Of a DNA stretch of 64,000 bases, positions 35,408-43,877 are shown piece by piece. The DNA lies in assembly GCF_016591715.1 (NCBI RefSeq), contig NZ_AP024109.1:930001-994000 (forward strand). Direction: 5' to 3'. The notes under the pieces were generated by a model. It was not told the origin of the DNA, did no database searches, and saw nothing but the letters and a program-made list of their open reading frames with translations. The DNA is from Mesorhizobium sp. J8 (GTDB lineage: Bacteria; Pseudomonadota; Alphaproteobacteria; Rhizobiales; Rhizobiaceae). The translations under genes and the position numbers were made by a program. How positions within the stretch are numbered: position 1 is the first letter of the stretch; each line of letters starts with the position of its first letter.

Positions 35408-35758
35408 ATGGAACGTCGATTGTTTCTGACTGGAATGCTTGGCGTTGCGGGGGCGGCGGCACTGGCGAGCCTGGCCGGACCCGGCAAGGCCGTTGCCGGT
35501 ATTCCCGCCGGCAACGGAATTCTGGACGAGCTCGACAAACCGGACATGGCTGAGTTCGAGGGGGACGACGATCAGGCCGAGGTGGAACTGGTCTCCCACC
35601 ATCGTCATCATCATGGAGGTTACGGACATTGGCGCTGGCGCCATCGCCGGCGTCGCCGCCGGCGCGGCTGGAGGCATGTCTGCCGCCGCGTCTGGCGTCA
35701 TGGCCGCTGGCGCCGTCGTTGCTGGCGCGAGCGCTACTGGATCAATATGTGGCTGTAG
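35408..35758 (+). CDS. Arg/His-rich protein with Tat-type signal
   Basis: 116-residue protein starting MERRLFLTGMLGVAGAAAL, a twin-arginine signal (RRxFL) followed by a hydrophobic stretch. A short acidic part (ELDKPDMAEFEGDDDQAEVE) leads to a histidine cluster (SHHRHHHGG) and then a tail dominated by arginine, tryptophan and cysteine, ending YWINMWL. GGGAGG lies before ATG 35408. I recall similar rhizobial proteins annotated as protamine-like. The charge pattern (acidic then strongly basic) suggests binding of metal, nucleic acid or polyanions outside the cytoplasm, but that is speculation. Function unknown. Confidence 0.6.
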   Translation: MERRLFLTGMLGVAGAAALASLAGPGKAVAGIPAGNGILDELDKPDMAEFEGDDDQAEVELVSHHRHHHGGYGHWRWRHRRRRRRRGWRHVCRRVWRHGRWRRRCWRERYWINMWL

Positions 35759-35900
35759 TTCAGGCGCCGGCTAAGGATTGAGCGACGTAGATCGGGTCTT
35801 GCACGATCGGTGCTAGACCCGATCTCGCGTTTGAAGACACTCTGCCGGATGTCGCGCAACAGTGCACCACGGCACTCGAGCAAGCAGGTTGAAAGGCTGG

Positions 35901-35971
35901 AGCGGGTAGCGGGAATCGAACCCGCGCGTTCAGCTTGGGAAGCTGACAGGCTACCATTACATCATACCCGC
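35901..35971 (-). tRNA. tRNA-Gly(CCC)
   Basis: A complete cloverleaf on the minus strand. The acceptor stem GCGGGTA (35971-35965) pairs with TACCCGC before the discriminator T at 35901. The anticodon arm reads GCTTCCCAAGC, with anticodon CCC, and the T arm has GGTTCGATTCC. The 3' CCA is not encoded. Length is 71 bases. It sits beside two glycosyltransferase-like genes; tRNA genes are common integration sites, but no integrase or direct repeat was seen here. Confidence 0.95.
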
Positions 35972-36189
35972 GCGAGCCCTCGTTACCATGAGGCCCGGGC
36001 TGCAGGCAATCCGCAAAGCGGAACCGCTGGCGACTGCGTCGACGGACGAGCTGGCGCTGTAGTGACGGAAAGCATGGGCGGCATTGCCCGAACCTCTCGA
36101 CATGAATTACAAAATGCGGGGGTTTCGCTTGCCGCGGAGGACACTGCCGGTCAGGCAGCAGTGCCCGCGCAGCGGTCTGGGGCATCGCG

Positions 36190-37137
36190 TTGCGGATCAT
36201 CTATTTCCATTCCGATACTCATCCTTACAAAAAAGCGATCTATCCGGGCGTCGGCCCGGCTTTTGCGCGGCCGCTCGGCTGGGAAGCCAGGCCGATCAGC
36301 GGGCTAGATGGTGGCGATTTCGACATCGGTGTCGTCGACAACCGCCTCGAGCAGGCAGACGTGGCGCGCCTCAGGCGTTACCTCGACCACCCTTCGAAGA
36401 GCCGGGCGCCGATCTTCTTTAGGGTCAGCGACCCCGACATGCCGGACACGCTCAACCCAAACGTCCGCTTCATCTTCGATTGCGCCGACCTTCCCGGCGT
36501 CCACTACGCCACGACCTACGACCCGGAAGGTCCGTTCCTGGCTTTCATCAGGCGGCTCACGCGGTCCGGTGTCGCCCGTCTTCCGTTTGCCTATGATATC
36601 GCGCGAGAAACCGATGCCTCTCTTCGAGGCCGCAGCCGCAGGCTCTTCCTGTCGGGCGCCAATTCACGAGACCTCTATCCGGTCCGCTACGCCTTGCGCC
36701 GCAAGCGGCGCTGGTCTCCGCTGCTGAGATACCTCGTCCATGATCTGGAGCATCCAGGCTATCCCGAACAGGGTAAGCCGCCGCGGCACGACATCACCCA
36801 TGACCGTTTTGTCGCTCTCGCCGCTCGTTTCACGCATTTCTTCCTCTGCGGCACCCGCTTCAATGTCGAATTGATGAAATATGTCGAATGCGCTTATGCC
36901 GGTTCGGTACCCGTCGGTGTGCCGGCGAACTCTCTCAGCGCGGCCGCAAAGCGATGTTTTCGACCGCACACGGCCCACGCGCGGGACTTGTTGAGCGATC
37001 TGCGCGAGCCGATCTTAGGGCTTGAAAATCGGGCGGCGGCCTATCGCGACGCCATGCGCGAGCTGCGATCACCGCAAAGGATCGTCGGCGAATTCACTGC
37101 CCAGGCGAGCGCGATCCTGGCCGGGTGTGCCGCATGA
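36190..37137 (+). CDS. Glycosyltransferase-like protein (CgeB/GT1-type C-terminus)
   Basis: 315-residue protein starting at TTG 36190. The C-terminal part, THFFLCGTRFNVELMKYVE followed by CAYAGSVPVGVP, resembles the C-terminal donor-binding region of GT-B glycosyltransferases of the CgeB type. The N-terminal half has no clear motif. No membrane segment is seen. Its stop overlaps the next gene's ATG (ATGA, 37134-37137), so the two are cotranscribed, and both probably act on the same glycan. There is no clear ribosome-binding site. Family assignment is tentative. Confidence 0.6.
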   Translation: MRIIYFHSDTHPYKKAIYPGVGPAFARPLGWEARPISGLDGGDFDIGVVDNRLEQADVARLRRYLDHPSKSRAPIFFRVSDPDMPDTLNPNVRFIFDCADLPGVHYATTYDPEGPFLAFIRRLTRSGVARLPFAYDIARETDASLRGRSRRLFLSGANSRDLYPVRYALRRKRRWSPLLRYLVHDLEHPGYPEQGKPPRHDITHDRFVALAARFTHFFLCGTRFNVELMKYVECAYAGSVPVGVPANSLSAAAKRCFRPHTAHARDLLSDLREPILGLENRAAAYRDAMRELRSPQRIVGEFTAQASAILAGCAA

Positions 37138-37931
37138 CACCGATGGAGCCGGTCGTAAACGCCCTGTGGATCGGCGACGCGCTAGGCGAAATCCATGCCG
37201 CCTGCCTGCGTTCATTCCTGCTCGCCGGGCACCGGGTGCTTCTTCATTGTTATGATGTCCCAGGCAATGTGCCCGAGGGCGTCGAGACTTTCGACGCTTC
37301 GCGGCTGATGCCGAGGGAACGCATCGTTACCTATCGATCCAACGGCAGCCCTTCATTGTTCTCCAATCTCTACCGGTTGAAGATCCTCGAGGCCGGGATG
37401 GGACTCTATGTCGACTGCGATGTCTACTGCCTGAAGCCGATCCCGCAGGCTGCTTACATCTTCGGCTACCAGACCGACACCGAGCTCAACGGCGCCGTGC
37501 TGAAACTGCCCGCGGACAGCGACATGCTGCGTGAGGCGCTGAAGATGGTGGACGATCCCTATTTCATTGCCCCGTGGCTCGGCGGTCGCAAGCGCCGACG
37601 CTACCATTGGCGCAAGGCGATAGGCCTGCCGATCGATATCTCGCATTATGGATGGGGCATGCTTGGGCCCTGTGCGATGACCTATTTTGCCGGCAAGGCC
37701 GGCGTCATCGACCACGCCTCGACCATCGATGTCTTCTATCCGGTGCACTACGCGCAGGTCTCGCTGTTGCTCGACCCTGGCCTTTCGCTCGCCGACATCG
37801 TGACCGCGCGCACGCTCTGCATCCATCTCTGCGACAACTCGCTCAAGGAGCGGCTCGGCGGCCGTCCTATCCCCGCCGGTTCTCCGCTCAGCCAGTTGCT
37901 GGAGCTTTCCAGCTTGCCGGCCGGCGGCTGA
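37134..37931 (+). CDS. Glycosyltransferase with DXD motif (GT32/capsular-sugar type)
   Basis: 265-residue glycosyltransferase-like protein. FSNLYRLKILEAGMGLYVDC and DVYCLKPI contain the DxD metal/nucleotide-sugar motif (DCD) typical of GT32 and capsular polysaccharide transferases. NALWIGDALGEIHAACLRSF is a recognisable N-terminal strand. ATG 37134 overlaps the stop of the upstream gene. It should transfer a sugar to a surface glycan. The substrate is unknown, and no polymerase or flippase gene is adjacent. Confidence 0.7.
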   Translation: MTPMEPVVNALWIGDALGEIHAACLRSFLLAGHRVLLHCYDVPGNVPEGVETFDASRLMPRERIVTYRSNGSPSLFSNLYRLKILEAGMGLYVDCDVYCLKPIPQAAYIFGYQTDTELNGAVLKLPADSDMLREALKMVDDPYFIAPWLGGRKRRRYHWRKAIGLPIDISHYGWGMLGPCAMTYFAGKAGVIDHASTIDVFYPVHYAQVSLLLDPGLSLADIVTARTLCIHLCDNSLKERLGGRPIPAGSPLSQLLELSSLPAGG

Positions 37932-38029
37932 CGACGCCGGCTCCTCTCACATGCCGTCGGCTTGATGGGAGACAGTCGAGTGCGTATCTCTGATGTCGCG
38001 CCGCCGAATCGGGCGGCTCGAACCGGAGA

Positions 38030-38299
38030 ATGGCCTTGTCCGCACTGACGCGATTTCTTGGCGACACGCCGCTCAGGGTGTTCCTGAAGCTGCTCGTGGT
38101 CTCCTTCCTCGTCGGTCTCGTCATGCATGCCTTCGGCTGGTCGCCGATGGACGTCTTTTACGGTATCCGCCAGTTCTTCGTGGATCTGTGGAATCTCGGC
38201 TTCCACGCCATAGACCGCTTCCTGGACTATATCCTGCTCGGCGCCGCGATCGTCGTTCCTGTGTTCATCCTGCTCCGGATCGCCAGCTACAGGAAATAG
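38030..38299 (+). CDS. Small integral membrane protein (DUF6460-like)
   Basis: 89-residue protein with two hydrophobic segments (about 17-36 and 68-85) and an amphipathic middle (MDVFYGIRQFFVDLWNLG). It resembles the DUF6460 family found across Rhizobiales. Start ATG 38030. It is downstream of the glycosyltransferase pair but 98 bases away. Function unknown. Confidence 0.7.
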   Translation: MALSALTRFLGDTPLRVFLKLLVVSFLVGLVMHAFGWSPMDVFYGIRQFFVDLWNLGFHAIDRFLDYILLGAAIVVPVFILLRIASYRK

Positions 38300-38310
38300 C
38301 CAGGCCAGGA

Positions 38311-39213
38311 TCACGCATATCGCGCGGCCACCTCGAAGAGAATGGCGTGGCGCGCGGCCAGCGCCGGCACATCGGTCGAATAGCCGCCGCCGATGACGCC
38401 GCACAGCGGCACGCCCTGTTTGCGGAAATGGCCGATGACCATGTCTTCGCGGGCGCTGAGGCCTTCGTCGGTCAGCGCCAGCCGCCCCAGCCTGTCCTCG
38501 GCATGCACATCCACGCCGGCATTGTAGAAGACGATATCCCAGCGTCTTTCCCCGGATAGTTGCGGCAGGATGGCGGCGAGCCGCTCGAGATAGGCATCAT
38601 CGCCGGTGCCGTCCGGCAGTGCGACGTCGAGGTCGGAAGCAATCTTGCGCGCCGGGTAGTTGCGCTCGCCATGCATGGAAAAGGTGAACGCGCGCGGCTC
38701 GTCCTTCAGGATGTCGGCCGTGCCGTCGCCCTGATGCACGTCAAGATCGACGACCAGCACATTTTTGACGGCGCCCTCGGCCAGCAGCGCCAGCGAGGCG
38801 ACGGCGACATCGTTGAAGGTGCAGAAGCCGGCGCCTTGCGCCCGCCTGGCGTGATGGCTGCCGCCGGCGGCGTTGCAGGCGATGCCGTGTTTCAGCGCCA
38901 GCCTGGCCGCCAGCACGGTGCCGGCGGTGGCGAGTTGCGCCCTGAGCGACACGCGCGGACCGATGGGAAAGCCGATCTCGCGCTCTATCTTCTCCGGCAC
39001 CCGGCACGCGATCACCTGGTCGACATAGTCGGCCGCGTGCGCGAGCTTCAGCCGTGCGGCCAGCGCCGGCTCCGGCAGCGAAAGTGCGCCGGGTACGGCC
39101 AGCCCGCGCATGCGCAAGGCCTCCATCAGAAGCGGATATTTGCTCATCGGAAAGCGATGGTTGACGGCGAAGCCGGCGTCATAGTCGGGGTGATGGACGA
39201 TCTGCAGCGGCAT
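38311..39213 (-). CDS. Histone-deacetylase-family protein (acetylpolyamine amidohydrolase-like)
   Basis: 300-residue zinc amidohydrolase of the HDAC/AcuC/AphA superfamily. It keeps the paired histidines (GGSHHARRAQGAGFCTFND), the zinc ligands in VVDLDVHQGDGTAD, and the later NAGVDVHAEDRLG. Bacterial members remove acetyl groups from polyamines or acetoin-related substrates. ATG 39213 (MPLQIVHHPDYDAGF) is chosen over 39390, because the upstream extension crosses a palindromic repeat. The substrate is unknown. Confidence 0.9.
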   Translation of the reverse strand: MPLQIVHHPDYDAGFAVNHRFPMSKYPLLMEALRMRGLAVPGALSLPEPALAARLKLAHAADYVDQVIACRVPEKIEREIGFPIGPRVSLRAQLATAGTVLAARLALKHGIACNAAGGSHHARRAQGAGFCTFNDVAVASLALLAEGAVKNVLVVDLDVHQGDGTADILKDEPRAFTFSMHGERNYPARKIASDLDVALPDGTGDDAYLERLAAILPQLSGERRWDIVFYNAGVDVHAEDRLGRLALTDEGLSAREDMVIGHFRKQGVPLCGVIGGGYSTDVPALAARHAILFEVAARYA

Positions 39214-39238
39214 GGATCGGGGGCTGCGCCAGCGTGGA

Positions 39239-39282
39239 GCAATTCCAGGAAAAGTGTGAAACGGTTTTCCGTCCGGAATTGC
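39239..39282. repeat. Short palindromic repeat, family A (copy 2)
   Basis: GCAATTCCAGGAAAA ... TTTTCCGTCCGGAATTGC. It matches the repeats at 24475 and 52976 closely and 43727 less well. It lies in the divergent region between the deacetylase-like gene and the MATE gene. Confidence 0.8.
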
Positions 39283-39395
39283 GTAAAAACAACAGAAATT
39301 CGGTTGGCAGTCCGGCGGATGTGGTTGCGTGACGCCGGCAAACTGGGGCACATCGGGTTCTCGATCAAGCCTCAATCGAACAGGCGGCAATCCCC

Positions 39396-40727
39396 TTGGA
39401 CGCGACTCAAGCCAACGCCAGGTCCTTCGTCGTCACCAACCGCTCGGTGCTGGCGATCGCCGTGCCGATGACGCTTGCCTATCTGACGACGCCGCTGCTC
39501 GGCATCGTCGACACCGCGGTTGTGGGCCAGTTCGGCGACGCGGCCCTGCTTGGCGGCCTGGCGGCGGGATCGCTGGTCTTCGACGTCGTCTTCACCACCT
39601 TCAACTTCCTGCGTTCGGGCACCACCGGCCTCGTCGCCCAGGCCTTCGGACGCGGCGATGCACTGGAGGAACAGGCGGTGCTCTGGCGCGCCGTGCTGAT
39701 CGCGGTCGTCGCGGGCGTCATCCTTGCGGCACTTGCCCCGCTCTTTGCCGTCGCCGGCCAATGGTTCATGGGTGCCGAGCCGCGCGTCAGCGCGGCCATG
39801 TCGGTCTATATCCGCATCAGGCTGCTGGCGGCGCCCTTCTCGCTGATCAACTACGCCATACTGGGCTACGTGCTGGGACGCGGCGAAGGCGGGCTCGGGC
39901 TGACGCTGCAGGCGGTGCTCAACGGCATCAACATCGTGCTCTGCTTCCTGCTCGGCCTCGAGCTCGGCTGGGGCGTCGCCGGCGTCGCCTGGGCGACGGT
40001 CACGGGCGAGTTCCTGGCCATGCTGCTCGGCCTGGCAATCGTGCTCAACCGTTTCCGCAAGCTGGAGCGGCCGTCGCGCCGGCGTATCCTGGATTTGCCG
40101 GCCTACCGGCGCATGCTGTCGCTCAACCGCGACATCATGATCCGCTCTTTCTCGCTGCTCGCCGCCTTCGCGCTGTTCACCAGGCAGGGCGCGCAGTTCG
40201 GCACGGTGACGCTCGCCGCCAACGCGGTCTTGATGAATTTCTTCCTCATCGCCGGCTATTTCCTCGACGGCTTCGCCACCGCCGCCGAGCAGCTTGCCGG
40301 CCGCGCCATCGGCGCGCATGCGCCTGCCCCGTTCCGACAGGCGGTGCGGCTGACGCTGATCTGGGGTTTTGGCCTCGCCGGTATCGCCACGCTTATCCTG
40401 CTGACGGCCGGCACCAGCCTGGTGGCACTGGTGACGACGTCGCCGGAGGTCCGCGCGGTCGCCGACACCTATCTGCCCTGGGCGGCCTTCACGGCGCTGA
40501 GCGGCGTGCTCGCCTTCCAGATGGACGGGGTCTTCATCGGCGCCACCTGGTCGCGAGACATGCGCAACATGATGCTGTTGTCGTTCCTCGTCTTCTGCGC
40601 CGCGCTGCTTACCCTGGCACCGGCCTTCGGCAACAACGGCCTGTGGGCGTCGTTGCATGTCTTCCTGCTGATGCGCGGAGTGAGCTTGCTTGCGGTGCTG
40701 AGGCTCAGGGTGCGCACGGCGTTTTAG
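39396..40727 (+). CDS. MATE-family multidrug/toxin exporter (DinF-like)
   Basis: 443-residue membrane exporter with twelve predicted hydrophobic helices in two homologous halves. MTLAYLTTPLLGIVDTAVVG and RSGTTGLVAQAFGRGD are MATE signatures of the DinF branch. It exports cationic drugs or metabolites using Na+ or H+ gradients. The start is probably TTG 39396, with AGGCGG 8 bases upstream. No regulator is adjacent. Substrate unknown. Confidence 0.9.
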   Translation: MDATQANARSFVVTNRSVLAIAVPMTLAYLTTPLLGIVDTAVVGQFGDAALLGGLAAGSLVFDVVFTTFNFLRSGTTGLVAQAFGRGDALEEQAVLWRAVLIAVVAGVILAALAPLFAVAGQWFMGAEPRVSAAMSVYIRIRLLAAPFSLINYAILGYVLGRGEGGLGLTLQAVLNGINIVLCFLLGLELGWGVAGVAWATVTGEFLAMLLGLAIVLNRFRKLERPSRRRILDLPAYRRMLSLNRDIMIRSFSLLAAFALFTRQGAQFGTVTLAANAVLMNFFLIAGYFLDGFATAAEQLAGRAIGAHAPAPFRQAVRLTLIWGFGLAGIATLILLTAGTSLVALVTTSPEVRAVADTYLPWAAFTALSGVLAFQMDGVFIGATWSRDMRNMMLLSFLVFCAALLTLAPAFGNNGLWASLHVFLLMRGVSLLAVLRLRVRTAF

Positions 40728-40765
40728 CAGCGATTTGTTCGGCTCCGGCCGGGCGTTGGCGTTTC

Positions 40766-41728
40766 TCAGCTCCAGAGATCGGTCGAAAGGTATTTCAGCC
40801 CGGAGTCGCAAATCACGACGGCGATCGTCTTGCCTGATTGATCGCCCCGCAGCAGGCTCAGCGCGGCAGCCACATTCGCCCCGGACGAGAAACCGGCGAA
40901 GATACCTTCGCTGCGCGCCAGCAGGCGCGTGGTCTCGCGAGCCTCGTCGCCGGAGACCTGGAGATAGCCATCGATGGGCGCGTCTTTCAGGAACGCCAGG
41001 TCCGGCATGGCGTAGCCGCCGCCTTGAATGGGGTGTTCGGGTTGGGTGACCGTCTCGCCCGCCGCGGCCGCGGCGCCCTCAGGCTCGACGATGAAGCATT
41101 TGATCAGAGGATTGCGTCCCTTGAGCGCCCTCGCCACCCCGGCATAGGTGCCGCCCGAGCCGATGAAGTCGACGAATGCGTCGACGGCGCCATGGCTGGC
41201 GTCCCAGATTTCCGGTCCGGTCCCGCGATAATGCGCGAGCCAGTTCCCGTCGCGATGGAACTGGTCGGCGCGGTAGGCGCCTCGTTCCGCCGCCACCGCT
41301 CTGGCGGCCTGCTCGACAAGCGCCAGATCGCCGCCCGAGACCTGCCCCGGCACCGATCCTGGCAACTGGTCCACGAGGATCACTTCCGCACCGAGCGCCG
41401 CCATCATGCGGGCGCGCTCTTCGGAGTTGCCCTTCGACATCACCGCGACGAAAGGATAACCCCTGACGGCGCAGATGATCGCGAGCCCCGTTCCCATATT
41501 TCCGGAGGTAAGCTCGACCACCGTTTGTCCAGGCTTGATGGCGCCGGATCTTTCCGCCTCCTCGATGATTCCAAGCGCCGCGCGATCCTTCTTGGAAAAG
41601 CCCGGATTAAGATATTCCAGCTTGGCGAGGATTGCGCCGTCGACGCCTGCCTGCGCCGTCAGCCTGTCGAGCCGGACCAGTGGTGTTCCACCGATCGCGT
41701 CCACGGCGGAACTCAGAACCTCGGCCAT
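40766..41728 (-). CDS. Cysteine-synthase-family PLP enzyme
   Basis: 320-residue fold-type II PLP enzyme of the cysteine synthase/cystathionine beta-synthase group. The PLP lysine lies in PGFSKKDRA. The asparagine loop reads TSGNMGTG, where most CysK have TSGNTG. The phosphate-binding GSGGTYAG is intact. Such variants include CysM-like, CBS-like and siderophore/2,3-diaminopropionate synthase-like enzymes, so cysteine synthesis itself is not assured. No sulfur gene is adjacent; it is followed by pyrD on the same strand. Confidence 0.82.
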   Translation of the reverse strand: MAEVLSSAVDAIGGTPLVRLDRLTAQAGVDGAILAKLEYLNPGFSKKDRAALGIIEEAERSGAIKPGQTVVELTSGNMGTGLAIICAVRGYPFVAVMSKGNSEERARMMAALGAEVILVDQLPGSVPGQVSGGDLALVEQAARAVAAERGAYRADQFHRDGNWLAHYRGTGPEIWDASHGAVDAFVDFIGSGGTYAGVARALKGRNPLIKCFIVEPEGAAAAAGETVTQPEHPIQGGGYAMPDLAFLKDAPIDGYLQVSGDEARETTRLLARSEGIFAGFSSGANVAAALSLLRGDQSGKTIAVVICDSGLKYLSTDLWS

Positions 41729-41758
41729 CTTCCGTCCTCCTGATGCTGGGGAAACGCG

Positions 41759-42832
41759 TCAGAGTCGTTCGGACCAGCCTGCGCAGCCGGTGTCGCGCAG
41801 CTCCGCGATGGATCTGAGCCGCTCCCTCTCCACCAACCGGGCCATGCCGGCAACGATGCGCCCCGGCAGTGCCGGCCCGGCATAGACCATGCCGGTATAG
41901 AGCTGGACAAGATCGGCTCCGGCGCGGATTTTCTCCAGCGCCGTCTCGGTGGAGTTGACGCCGCCGACGCCGACGATGGCCATGCTCGGCCCAAGCAGTT
42001 TGCGCATCCGCGCGAGAACCGCGGTCGAACGCTCGAACAATGGCTTTCCCGAGAGACCGCCGGTTTCATTCGCCGCGCCGCCGCTGCGCAATCCGGTCCG
42101 CGCCAGCGTCGTGTTTGAGACGATGACGCCGTCTATCTTCTTCTCGGCGACCTCGGCGGCGATATCTTCGAGCTCTGCTTCGACGAGGTCCGGCGCGATC
42201 TTGAGGAAGACAGGCGGCCGGGCAGCAGCCGCGGCGCGCGCGGCCATCACCCGCGACAATAATTCGCCAAGCTGCTCGCGCGCCTGCATGTTGCGCAGGC
42301 CCGGGGTGTTGGGCGAGGAAATGTTGACCGTCAGATAGCTCGCATAGGGCGCGAAGCGGGCGACGCCGCGCTCATAGTCGCCGATGCGGTCGGCGCTGTC
42401 CTTGTTGGCGCCGATGTTGACGCCGACGATGCCCGGCCGCCCCTTGCGCGCGGCAAGCCGCTTTTCGGCGGCCGCATGGCCTTCATTGTTGAAGCCAAGC
42501 CGGTTGATCACCGCTTCGTCCGCCGTCAGGCGGAAGATGCGCGGCTTCGGGTTGCCGGATTGCGGCAGCGGCGTGATGGTGCCGACCTCGGCGAAGCCGA
42601 AGCCAAGCCCAAGCAGGGCGTCAGGCACTTCGGCGTTCTTGTCGTAGCCGGCCGCCATGCCGAGTGGGTTCGGGAAGTCGAGGCCGCAAAGACTGATCTT
42701 GAGCCGCGCGTCGCGCGGCGCCGTCGCGCCAACCGGAAGCCCGCACCGCAACGCCGCGATCGAAAGGCCATGCGCGGTTTCCGGATCGAAGGAGAAAAGC
42801 AGCTTCTGGCCGACCCGGTCGAGCGCGCTCAT
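41759..42832 (-). CDS. pyrD: Dihydroorotate dehydrogenase (quinone), class 2
   Basis: 357-residue membrane-associated class 2 enzyme of pyrimidine synthesis, oxidising dihydroorotate with quinone. AAGYDKNAEVPDALLGLGFG and FGEVGT-type segments, VNISSPNTPGLRN and SNTTLARTGL are the FMN/orotate-binding motifs. The N-terminal helix for membrane association is present (VGQKLLFSFDPETAHG). ATG 42832 overlaps the stop of the DUF952 gene by four bases, so the two are translated together. Confidence 0.95.
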   Translation of the reverse strand: MSALDRVGQKLLFSFDPETAHGLSIAALRCGLPVGATAPRDARLKISLCGLDFPNPLGMAAGYDKNAEVPDALLGLGFGFAEVGTITPLPQSGNPKPRIFRLTADEAVINRLGFNNEGHAAAEKRLAARKGRPGIVGVNIGANKDSADRIGDYERGVARFAPYASYLTVNISSPNTPGLRNMQAREQLGELLSRVMAARAAAAARPPVFLKIAPDLVEAELEDIAAEVAEKKIDGVIVSNTTLARTGLRSGGAANETGGLSGKPLFERSTAVLARMRKLLGPSMAIVGVGGVNSTETALEKIRAGADLVQLYTGMVYAGPALPGRIVAGMARLVERERLRSIAELRDTGCAGWSERL

Positions 42833-43176
42833 TCGCCCTCCAGCGCCGGGAATTCGTGGCCGCCTACGCCGAACGGCAGCGGCTTGGCCCAGAGGACGGC
42901 ATCGAGGGTCAGCGGGGCATAGAGATGCGGAAACAGGGCACCGCCGCGCGACACCTCGTATCTCAGCGCATCGCCCAGCTTGGCCCCGTCGATAGCGATC
43001 AGCAGCAGGTCCGTCTGGCCGGCGAAATGCTTGGCCGCCGTCTCCCGGACCTGGCCGGCGGTGGAGAAATGGATGAAGCCGTCAGCGATGTCGATCGGCG
43101 CGCCGGTGAAGCGCCCGTTCTTTTCGGCTTCGCGCCACAGCGCCTCGGGCGCGATCTTGTAGATAATCTGAGACAT
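42829..43176 (-). CDS. DUF952 domain-containing protein
   Basis: 115-residue protein of the DUF952 family, with IYKIAPEALWREAEKNGRF, ADGFIHFSTAGQV and the FPHLYAPL motif. ATG 43176 gives the family length; a longer open frame upstream to 43746 is antisense to another gene and is rejected. The stop overlaps the pyrD start (ATGA), placing it first in a two-gene operon with pyrD. Its biochemical role is unknown. Confidence 0.88.
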   Translation of the reverse strand: MSQIIYKIAPEALWREAEKNGRFTGAPIDIADGFIHFSTAGQVRETAAKHFAGQTDLLLIAIDGAKLGDALRYEVSRGGALFPHLYAPLTLDAVLWAKPLPFGVGGHEFPALEGE

Positions 43177-43287
43177 TCTCGCGCTATAGTCCGAACCGAA
43201 GGTGCGGGGAAGGCTTGAAGCTCGACTCTTCCCCATTTCCGGCGCAAACCTGTGATAGCCCGCCTTCACTGGCTCATGGAGGACGAT

Positions 43288-43719
43288 ATGCGTCTGCAGC
43301 ACATCCTGATCCCCGCGGCGCTTTGCTCGCTGGTTGCCGCTTCCGCCTATTCCGAGGAGACTGATCACTACCGTTTGGAGAAGTCGGCCAACGGCTATGT
43401 CCGCATGGACACAAGAACCGGGGCCATGTCGATCTGCGAGGAGCGCACCGGTCAGCTCGTCTGCAAGATGGCCGCGGACGAGCGCGCCGCCTACCAGGAC
43501 GAGATCGACCGCCTGGACAATTCGGTCAAGGCGCTCGACGCGCGCGTCGCCAAGCTTGAGAATTCGCTCTCCGCGCGGCTGGAATCGCAACTGCCGAGCC
43601 AGGAGGATTTCAACAAGACGATGGGCTACATGCAGCAGTTCTTCCGGACCTTCAAGGACATCGTCAAGGACATGGACAAGGAAGACGGCGACGGCGGCAA
43701 GCTGAACCAGAAGACCTGA
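43288..43719 (+). CDS. Periplasmic coiled-coil hypothetical protein
   Basis: 143-residue protein with a signal peptide (MRLQHILIPAALCSLVAAS, then AYSE). The mature part contains a cysteine pair in MSICEERTGQLVC and a heptad-rich segment (about 70-105) predicted as a coiled coil. ATG 43288 follows GGAGGACG; an earlier in-frame ATG at 43252 would hide the signal. It is divergent from the DUF952-pyrD operon. Function unknown. Confidence 0.7.
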   Translation: MRLQHILIPAALCSLVAASAYSEETDHYRLEKSANGYVRMDTRTGAMSICEERTGQLVCKMAADERAAYQDEIDRLDNSVKALDARVAKLENSLSARLESQLPSQEDFNKTMGYMQQFFRTFKDIVKDMDKEDGDGGKLNQKT

Positions 43720-43726
43720 ACCGGGC

Positions 43727-43769
43727 GCGATTCCGGAAACGTGCACGGCGGTTTTCCGTCTGGAATTGC
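43727..43769. repeat. Short palindromic repeat, family A (copy 3, divergent)
   Basis: GCGATTCCGGAAAC ... TTTTCCGTCTGGAATTGC, a less perfect copy of the family at 24475, 39239 and 52976. It follows the coiled-coil gene and precedes the response-regulator gene. Confidence 0.65.
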
Positions 43770-43877
43770 ACGGAACGAGAGCCGAACCGCTGGGGAAAAC
43801 TCCACGCGCAGCCTTTGCCGCTTGAAAACGCGCCGCGCCGCCGCATAATCATTCCGGTCCCCGCAAGAAGCACGAAA

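Noticed and set aside
35439..35774. Gly/Ala-rich 111-residue frame overlapping the Arg/His-rich gene
   Set aside because: It starts inside the other gene without a good ribosome-binding site, while the 35408 frame has GGGAGG and a Tat signal. Kept as an alternative in the findings.
35901..36189. Possible integrated island at tRNA-Gly
   Set aside because: No integrase gene and no repeat of the tRNA 3' end were found in the window; the glycosyltransferase pair alone does not prove an island.
39329..40837. 502-residue frame overlapping the MATE gene on the same strand
   Set aside because: The MATE frame at 39396 gives a twelve-helix protein; the other is arginine-rich with no hydrophobic pattern.
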